A stretch of DNA of 10,296 nt from JACMLD01 sp033761915. Lineage in GTDB: Bacteria; Bacteroidota; Bacteroidia; Chitinophagales; Chitinophagaceae. This document shows positions 5,781 through 10,296 of the stretch, one piece after another. The notes beneath the pieces were generated by a model that worked only from the letters and a program-made list of their open reading frames with translations, was not told the DNA's origin and made no database searches. The position numbers were made by a program, and so were the translations under genes. How positions within the stretch are numbered: position 1 is the stretch's first letter; each line of letters opens with the position of its first letter. Location of the stretch: positions 1-10,296 of the forward strand of contig JANRMC010000188.1 of the NCBI GenBank assembly GCA_033761915.1, read 5' to 3'.

Positions 5781-6883
5781 TTTTTTGTTTTGCTGGTTGT
5801 TGTAGTGGCTGGCCTTGCAGTGGGCCTTACCGCTGGTTTGGGTGCGGGTCTTACTGCGGGCCGTGTTGGTGGTGTTACAGGTCTTGTTGATGGCCTGTTT
5901 ACCGGCGGTTTGGTAATTGGTCTTGTATTAGGTGAGGTTGGTTTTTTGTTAGGCACTGCTGGGCGTGTTGGATTTGTAGGGCGTACATTGGGTTTATCAG
6001 AGGGTACCCTGTTAACCGGTTTTGTTTTATTATACAGCGCCAGCCCATCTTTACGAGAATCGGGTCTTGAATAAGTATTTCTGTAAAGGCCATCTCTTCT
6101 TCTGTTAATTACAATTACCGAGTGTGAGCGGCGGCCATTGTAGTAAAAGGCATTCCAACGCGGGTAACGATGGTAGTGCCAACGACGATAATGGCCATGG
6201 TAATGCCAATACCAGCCAGAATGATAACCCCAGTAAAAGTGCCAGTAGTGTGGTCTCCACGGATGCCAGTAAGGAGGATAATAACCCCAATACCAGGGAG
6301 AATGCCAGACTATATACGTAGGTAAAAAAATAAACCGTACAATAGGCCAGGCAGAAATTTGAACGGTGGTGGTTTGTTGCACCACTACTTTTTCATTATT
6401 TATCACTTTGGTATTACCGGTAAAACCCGGGTTAGGGGTTTCTGTTGCTTTATCACCAGCACCTTCCATATTAGGTTCAATAATATAGTCTTTACCATAC
6501 AAATCTTCATCGCCCACTAATTGTATTTCCACACCTCCTTTATCATTTTTTTGTACCGTAAACACTGCCACATCCTGTGTTTCGTTGGCACTTACAGCCA
6601 CTTGCAATACAATGGTATGCACATCTCCATCCAGATTGTCCACTACCTTAATGTAATCAGTTTTATCATCGCCATCCAGATCAAGATTATTTATCTTACT
6701 ATCTTCTTCGTTTAACTTTTTCTCAAATCCTTCCAGTGTTTCAGATTCCTGAAAGAGTTTAAGCACAGCATAGAGATTCAGGTTATCGCCGGGTAAATCC
6801 AGCTTATCTTCTTTTTCCTGTGCTTGCAATACCGTTGCAGCGCAAAAAAACAGAAGGGTTACAGTGGCCAGAATTTTTTTCAT
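5777..6883 (-). CDS. Exported Asp-motif / Trp-Tyr-His-rich protein, 368 aa, unknown function
   Basis: A signal peptide (1-22, ending VLQAQ) is followed by four zones. Residues 23-135 look folded and contain NLDLDGDDKTDYIKVVDNLDGD (66-87): D68, D70, D72 and D76 resemble an EF-hand/dockerin calcium loop. A flexible linker spans 136-175. Residues 178-250 are dominated by Trp, Tyr and His (for example WYWGYYPPYWHPWRPHYWH), with Arg at the end. Residues 285-368 are a low-complexity tail of Arg, Pro, Thr, Val and Lys in repeats such as RPxxxP. Related proteins with this layout are widespread in Bacteroidota and remain uncharacterised. Metal binding by the Asp loop or the His-rich zone, or attachment of the basic tail to the cell wall or polysaccharide, are inferences. 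The gene is 94 bases downstream of dprA on the same strand; no clear own promoter was found. Confidence 0.8.
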   Translation of the reverse strand: MKKILATVTLLFFCAATVLQAQEKEDKLDLPGDNLNLYAVLKLFQESETLEGFEKKLNEEDSKINNLDLDGDDKTDYIKVVDNLDGDVHTIVLQVAVSANETQDVAVFTVQKNDKGGVEIQLVGDEDLYGKDYIIEPNMEGAGDKATETPNPGFTGNTKVINNEKVVVQQTTTVQISAWPIVRFIFLPTYIVWHSPWYWGYYPPYWHPWRPHYWHFYWGYHSGWYWHYHGHYRRWHYHRYPRWNAFYYNGRRSHSVIVINRRRDGLYRNTYSRPDSRKDGLALYNKTKPVNRVPSDKPNVRPTNPTRPAVPNKKPTSPNTRPITKPPVNRPSTRPVTPPTRPAVRPAPKPAVRPTARPATTTTSKTKN

Positions 6884-6977
6884 AATTATAAGTTTGTTGT
6901 AAGGTATAGCAAGTTAACAAAAAGGAATGGTTAGATGGCTGTGCCGGTATATGGTTTAATACAATATTGAATACGTT

Positions 6978-8084
6978 TTACAGTAAGGCGTATTGTTTAC
7001 CAGGCCGGGATGCTACTACGTTCTGCAGTTCCAGATTCAGCAGGGCCGCAGCCACTTCGCTGCTGGTTAAAGTGCTTAATGAGTTTATCACATCCACATG
7101 CAACGCTTCATTGCTTTGCAACAGTGCCACCACTTTTTTTTCTGCTTCTGTCAGATGAATAAATAATTCGCGTTGCTGCTTTGCAGGTTTTTTTGCTGGC
7201 TGTAACCATCCCATGGCCTGCAACAAATCGTTGGCAGATTGAATGAGTTGCGCTTTTTGATGTTGTATCAGGTAATTACAACCGGCACTTTTTGTATCTC
7301 CTACCCGGCCGGGGTATGCAAACACATCTCTTTTGTATGCTCCGGCCAGTGAGGCCGTAATCATACTGCCCCCTTTGATATCTGTTTCAATGACTACAGT
7401 AGCATCGCACATGCCAGCCACAATGCGGTTACGTGTAGGAAAATTATGTTTGTCGGGTTTTGTTTTTTGTCCGTACTCTGTAAGCAAGCCACCGCCAGCC
7501 TTAATAATATCTTTTGCCAGACTGGTATGTTCAGATGGGTAGATGGTATCTAAACCATGCGCCAGCACCCCAATGGTGGGCAATTGGTTTTTAACGGCTG
7601 CTTTATGCGCCGCGGCATCCACACCAAAAGCCAGACCGCTTACAATGGTTACATTTGCAGCAGCTAATTCTTTAACCAGGTTTTCTGTAAGCTGCTTGCC
7701 ATAATCGGTTCTGTTGCGGGTACCAATAATGGCCACTATTTTGGCAGCATTTAAATTGGCTTTACCCCGGTAATAAAGTAAGATGGGTGCGTCTGTACAG
7801 GTACGCAACTTTTGTGGGTACGTTTCATCTGTAATAAAGAGCGGTGTGATTTTGTATTTCTCAATAAACAAAATTTCAGCTTCTGCCTTTTTGTAAGCAT
7901 CAAAATTTTTAATGGCTGTTGCTTTTACAGCACCAATACCTTCTACTTTTTCAAGATTCGTTTTTTTGGCAGCAAAAATGGCTGCTGCAGAGCCAAAACA
8001 TTCCAATAATAATTTGGCTTGTACCGGCCCAATACCCGGCACATGGGTGAGTGCAATTTGATAGAGTAGTTGTCGCTGGTTCAT
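6978..8084 (-). CDS. dprA: DNA-processing protein DprA (Smf)
   Basis: DprA binds incoming single-stranded DNA during natural transformation and loads RecA on it. With ATG 8084 as start the protein has 368 residues, a usual length; a TTG 18 bases further upstream would add only MLYLFY and is less likely. Residues 1-60 hold a helix-hairpin-helix-like segment (THVPGIGPVQAKLLLECFG, KVEGIGAVKATAI). The Rossmann-like DprA core follows: VAIIGTRNRTDYG (117-129), VSGLAFGVDAAAH (148-160), GVLAHGLDTIYPSEH (172-186), FPTRNRIVAGM (215-225), ETDIKGGSMITASLA (233-247) and AYPGR (256-260). Residues 310-368 form the C-terminal winged helix of the longer DprA type. All core motifs are intact, so the protein should be functional. 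A partial -7-like box (TACATTAG, minus strand 8110-8103) lies upstream, without a good -33 partner. Confidence 0.96.
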   Translation of the reverse strand: MNQRQLLYQIALTHVPGIGPVQAKLLLECFGSAAAIFAAKKTNLEKVEGIGAVKATAIKNFDAYKKAEAEILFIEKYKITPLFITDETYPQKLRTCTDAPILLYYRGKANLNAAKIVAIIGTRNRTDYGKQLTENLVKELAAANVTIVSGLAFGVDAAAHKAAVKNQLPTIGVLAHGLDTIYPSEHTSLAKDIIKAGGGLLTEYGQKTKPDKHNFPTRNRIVAGMCDATVVIETDIKGGSMITASLAGAYKRDVFAYPGRVGDTKSAGCNYLIQHQKAQLIQSANDLLQAMGWLQPAKKPAKQQRELFIHLTEAEKKVVALLQSNEALHVDVINSLSTLTSSEVAAALLNLELQNVVASRPGKQYALL

Positions 8085-8149
8085 GTAAAATAAATACAGC
8101 AACTAATGTATAACAAAATTGGATGCAGTAAGAAGTCATTTTTTTGTGG

Positions 8150-8191
8150 ACCAGCAGTAGTGCGTTGTGGCAGCATCCTTGTGTCACACAC
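8150..8191 (+). repeat. Intergenic repeat, copy A (REP-like)
   Basis: This is the second copy of the repeat at 4127-4168, in the same orientation. The dyad TGTG-T-CACA is at 8180-8188. A gapped reverse-complement match to the core (CACAAGATGCATGC) lies at 8230-8243. It sits in the 260-base gap upstream of dprA, between the dprA start and the terminator of the next gene. Confidence 0.6.
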
Positions 8192-8295
8192 TTGGGCTAT
8201 GAGATATAAATAAGCCTCGGTGATACCAGCACAAGATGCATGCAATCGCATTGAGGCCGTTGTTATATAAGCCCACAATCAATAGCAGAAATAAA

Positions 8296-8326
8296 AAGCT
8301 GCTGAGTTTTTATATATCAGCAGCTT
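8296..8326 (-). terminator. Hairpin terminator of the 8345 gene
   Basis: A perfect 10-bp stem (8296-8305 with 8317-8326) with an 11-base AT-rich loop is followed on the minus strand by a T run (TTTTTATTT including the stem end). It lies 18 bases after the stop of the gene ending at 8345, and so separates it from dprA. Confidence 0.8.
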
Positions 8327-8344
8327 AAAAAAGAATACACAATA

Positions 8345-8869
8345 TCATTTTATGATATCTATGGCGAGAATTTTCCAACCATTTTCTTCCAATTCAACCA
8401 TGCTTTTAATTTCAATAAAATAAGTATTCCGGTTGCTTTTCACTTTGATGGTTCCTTTTCCCATTGGCAGCTTTAACTGATCGTTATATAATACAGAGAA
8501 TTCGTAGCCTTCCATATCAGCTATACTCCAGTCAATCCCCAGATTAGTGCCTTTTTCAATCATCTTAACAAACTCATTCTTAGCTCTTTTTTGAAACTCG
8601 TTTAATCCAGCATTATTTGTTTCCATCACAAGAGAAGAAGGACTACTGCCGGCCAATATACTTTTATCCTTTTCAGGATTAAAAAAAATTGTAAAGACGT
8701 TAGCGGTATCTCGCTGCCGGATAATTTCAAAAACATTTTTTGAAAAAGAATTCAGGCTTTGTGAGTTTGCTTGATGAAAAACAAGTGCAAAAAACAGGAG
8801 CAGGGAAACCTTTATCATAAACTTATTGCTTTTCAATTTTGTCTTTAAACTGTTGAGAAGTATTTTCAT
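8345..8869 (-). CDS. Small exported protein of unknown function (possibly NTF2-like)
   Basis: I do not recognise the family. The frame from ATG 8869 gives 174 residues; an internal ATG at 8818 (M18) would give a more standard signal peptide (MIKVSLLLFFALVFHQANSQ) and 157 residues, and may be the true start. Neither start has a clear ribosome site. The mature part has no cysteine. It opens with a helical stretch (SFSKNVFEIIRQRDTANVF), then a helix around NEFQKRAKNEFVKMIEKG (90-107). It ends in alternating strands, KGTIKVKSNRNTYFIEIKSMVELEENGWKILAIDI (138-172), a pattern seen in NTF2-like/SnoaL and DUF4440-type secreted proteins. That assignment is a guess from the pattern. The gene is followed by its own terminator and lies 84 bases downstream of the lipoprotein gene at 8954. 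Confidence 0.75.
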   Translation of the reverse strand: MKILLNSLKTKLKSNKFMIKVSLLLFFALVFHQANSQSLNSFSKNVFEIIRQRDTANVFTIFFNPEKDKSILAGSSPSSLVMETNNAGLNEFQKRAKNEFVKMIEKGTNLGIDWSIADMEGYEFSVLYNDQLKLPMGKGTIKVKSNRNTYFIEIKSMVELEENGWKILAIDIIK

Positions 8870-8953
8870 TCATTATAATGAACTCCAAAGCAACCAATAA
8901 CAGCCCAATTAAAATAATAATTATAATTTACCTTAAATACTTATTCATGTAAT

Positions 8954-9637
8954 TTACATTATGGCAGAATTACAAATTCCTGTTGCCTGAGTCCAAACTA
9001 TAGTACAATTTGATGGATTTATGGTATAGCTAAAATGATAATTTTGAGTATATCCAAAAACAACACCTCCAATTTCTACACCCCATGTAATTGTTCCATA
9101 AGTGCAGCCAGAGTATCCATTTAATGATGAACCAAGCTGACTCCATGACCAACCCAAATTTGTACCAGTTGTATGAAAATCAGCAGTTGTTATTGATGAA
9201 CTGCTTGTTTTAAAATAAGCATTAAAATTAGAAAACATACCACCTGAACCATGTAAAACAGCATGATATGTTCCTGCGCCAGTACAATTTTTGTCAGGAC
9301 TTGGCAGATTGATTTCATTAACAATATGAACCAAATCCGATTGACCACCAAAATTTGTATTTACCTCGTTGGTAATATAAGCTAAGTACTCTTTTGCTTC
9401 TTCAATAGTTTCAAAACTTGGCAAATTCAATCCCCTGTATTCATCAGGACTAAGTTCACGAAGGTTAAAATTGGCATCAACTCTTGAAGTCATTGATCTT
9501 TTTTCATTCAAACTCTGAATGCTTTTTTTTTGAGAAATAGGCTCATAATTTGAAGGATCAGGAGTTGACGTCTTAGTACAACTAATTGAAAATAAAGTCA
9601 CGCTGATTAGGCAAAAATAAAAAATATTATTTTTCAT
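8954..9637 (-). CDS. Lipoprotein of unknown function with four mature cysteines, 227 aa
   Basis: The N-terminus MKNNIFYFCLISVTLFSISC is a lipoprotein signal with C20 as the lipidated residue. Residues 21-70 are polar and probably flexible. ETIEEAKEYLAYITNEVN (76-93) is helical. From about 118 the chain is rich in Ser, Thr, Gly and aromatic residues with a strand-like rhythm (FNAYFKTSSSS, TITWGVEIGGVVFGYTQNYHFSYTI), suggesting a beta-sandwich. C118, C178, C211 and C222 could form two disulfides in the periplasm. I do not recognise the family. A TlpA-like thioredoxin gene lies upstream on the same strand, 253 bases away. A -7-like box (TAATTTTT, about 15 bases before the start) has no -33 partner. 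The gene is much more AT-rich than those left of 8100: one 60-base line (9001-9060) has 14 G/C. Confidence 0.8.
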   Translation of the reverse strand: MKNNIFYFCLISVTLFSISCTKTSTPDPSNYEPISQKKSIQSLNEKRSMTSRVDANFNLRELSPDEYRGLNLPSFETIEEAKEYLAYITNEVNTNFGGQSDLVHIVNEINLPSPDKNCTGAGTYHAVLHGSGGMFSNFNAYFKTSSSSITTADFHTTGTNLGWSWSQLGSSLNGYSGCTYGTITWGVEIGGVVFGYTQNYHFSYTINPSNCTIVWTQATGICNSAIM

Positions 9638-9756
9638 AACTATACTTTTAAAAATTACGCCTACTCTATCCGGTTTTCGGCTTACCCGTTCGTAACAGGC
9701 ATGCTTAAAAGATGCCTCATCGTTGCAACGTAACCGGAATTACTAAATCAATATAT

Positions 9757-9825
9757 AAAAAAGCACTTGATTAGGTTTTTTATAGGTAAAACAGCACAAC
9801 CTTCTAATCTTTTAAAAAAGTACTT
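9757..9825 (-). terminator. Possible terminator of the thioredoxin-like gene
   Basis: GATTAG (9769-9774) pairs with CTAATC (9804-9809), and GTT (9775-9777) with AAC (9798-9800), around an AT-rich loop. On the minus strand a T run (9762-9757) follows after six bases. It lies about 80 bases beyond the stop at 9891. The structure is flanked by a near-perfect direct repeat, AAAAAAGCACTT at 9757-9768 and AAAAAAGTACTT at 9814-9825. The stem is weak, so the call is tentative. Confidence 0.3.
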
Positions 9826-9890
9826 ACGGTTATAAAAGCATGATGCGGTGATTATAATAATGTATGGTGATTGTAACATTAGACAGTACA

Positions 9891-10296
9891 CTATGGTTTC
9901 CTAAGCAAAAAATTAGGAACAATTGTATCCCATTTTTTTACCCCGTAAAACTCTTCCACAACTTTATGATTTTCTATAAAAAGAGTTAACGGTAAAACGT
10001 CTGGTGACTTAAAAAATTGACTAGAGTCGCCTAGAAAATAATTCCCTGCATCCTTCTTTGATAAAAAAATTTTTTGAATTGATAGAGACTCAAATGAAAT
10101 TAGTATCATTCTAAAATTATCGTCATTTAATTTTGATAAACTATCAAAATAAGGAAGTTCTTTTAAACAGGGCTTACACCAAGAAGCCCAAAAATTAATA
10201 ATTATTTTAGTATTGAAATCGATAGTATCACTCTTCATAGAATGAACATTCAGCAAAACCAAGGATTCATCAGGCAGATCATATGGCGTTTCTTTT
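9891..10296 (-). CDS. TlpA/thioredoxin-like disulfide oxidoreductase, C-terminal part, cut by window edge
   Basis: The frame is open to the right edge (upstream residues read ETPYDLPDESLVLLNVHSMK), so the true start is outside and no internal start is needed. The thioredoxin active site is NFWASWCKPCLKELPYFDSL, with CKPC, preceded by the strand KIIIN. Further family marks are ILISFES, the cis-Pro region DVLPLTLFIENHKVV and FYG near the end. Such TlpA/ResA-type proteins in Bacteroidota are usually exported and reduce disulfides or support cytochrome maturation; the signal peptide would lie off the window. The gene is very AT-rich (line 10081-10140 has 13 G/C of 60). Its neighbour at 8954 encodes a lipoprotein with four cysteines that could be a partner, which is inference. 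Confidence 0.85.
   Translation of the reverse strand, partial: KETPYDLPDESLVLLNVHSMKSDTIDFNTKIIINFWASWCKPCLKELPYFDSLSKLNDDNFRMILISFESLSIQKIFLSKKDAGNYFLGDSSQFFKSPDVLPLTLFIENHKVVEEFYGVKKWDTIVPNFLLRKP

Noticed and set aside
5790..6074. Plus-strand frame rich in Gly, Val and Leu
   Set aside because: It is the antisense of the Arg/Pro/Thr tail of the exported protein at 5777-6883; low complexity on one strand gives an open frame on the other.

Overview
The window looks like chromosomal DNA of a Bacteroidota, probably order Chitinophagales. The grounds are the protein families (the N-terminal part of a large gliding/T9SS-type surface protein, a DUF4251 lipoprotein, a lysine-rich SWIB protein, a short TatD), the near absence of Shine-Dalgarno sequences, and several promoter-like sites of the Bacteroidota type (TTTG or TTG, 16-20 bases, TAnnTTTG). 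No rRNA, tRNA, CRISPR array or intact transposase gene was seen.

Layout. 1-749 (-): 5' part of a secreted surface protein that runs off the left edge. 957-1199 (-): small LEA-like helical protein. 1320-1985 (+): RluE-type rRNA pseudouridine synthase. 2105-2620 (+): DUF4251 lipoprotein. 2684-3064 (-): SWIB-domain protein with a histone-H1-like tail. 3247-4056 (-): exported alpha/beta hydrolase. 4057-4363: a gene-free stretch with two divergent promoters and a repeat element. 4364-5020 and 5017-5742 (+): TatD-family hydrolase and the tRNA-modifying enzyme TcdA, overlapping by 4 bases. 5777-6883 (-): exported protein with an Asp-rich motif, a Trp/Tyr/His-rich core and an Arg/Pro/Thr tail. 6978-8084 (-): DprA. 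8085-8344: repeat element and terminator. 8345-8869, 8954-9637 and 9891-10296 (-): small exported protein, lipoprotein with four mature cysteines, and a TlpA-like thioredoxin cut by the right edge.

Genes meet or part in a simple way: bidirectional hairpin terminators separate the converging pairs (2620/2684 and 5742/5777), and divergent promoters sit in the 4057-4363 gap. The only clear translationally coupled pair is TatD-TcdA. RNA modification (RluE, TcdA), DNA handling (DprA, SWIB protein) and envelope proteins make up most of the content. The right end, from about 8345, is visibly more AT-rich and holds unrecognised exported proteins beside a disulfide oxidoreductase, so it may be an accessory segment.

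The most novel signal is a pair of diverged intergenic repeats (4127-4168 and 8150-8191). They share a 9-bp dyad kept by a symmetrical base change, and each has an inverted partial copy downstream, which suggests an undescribed REP/REPIN-like family.
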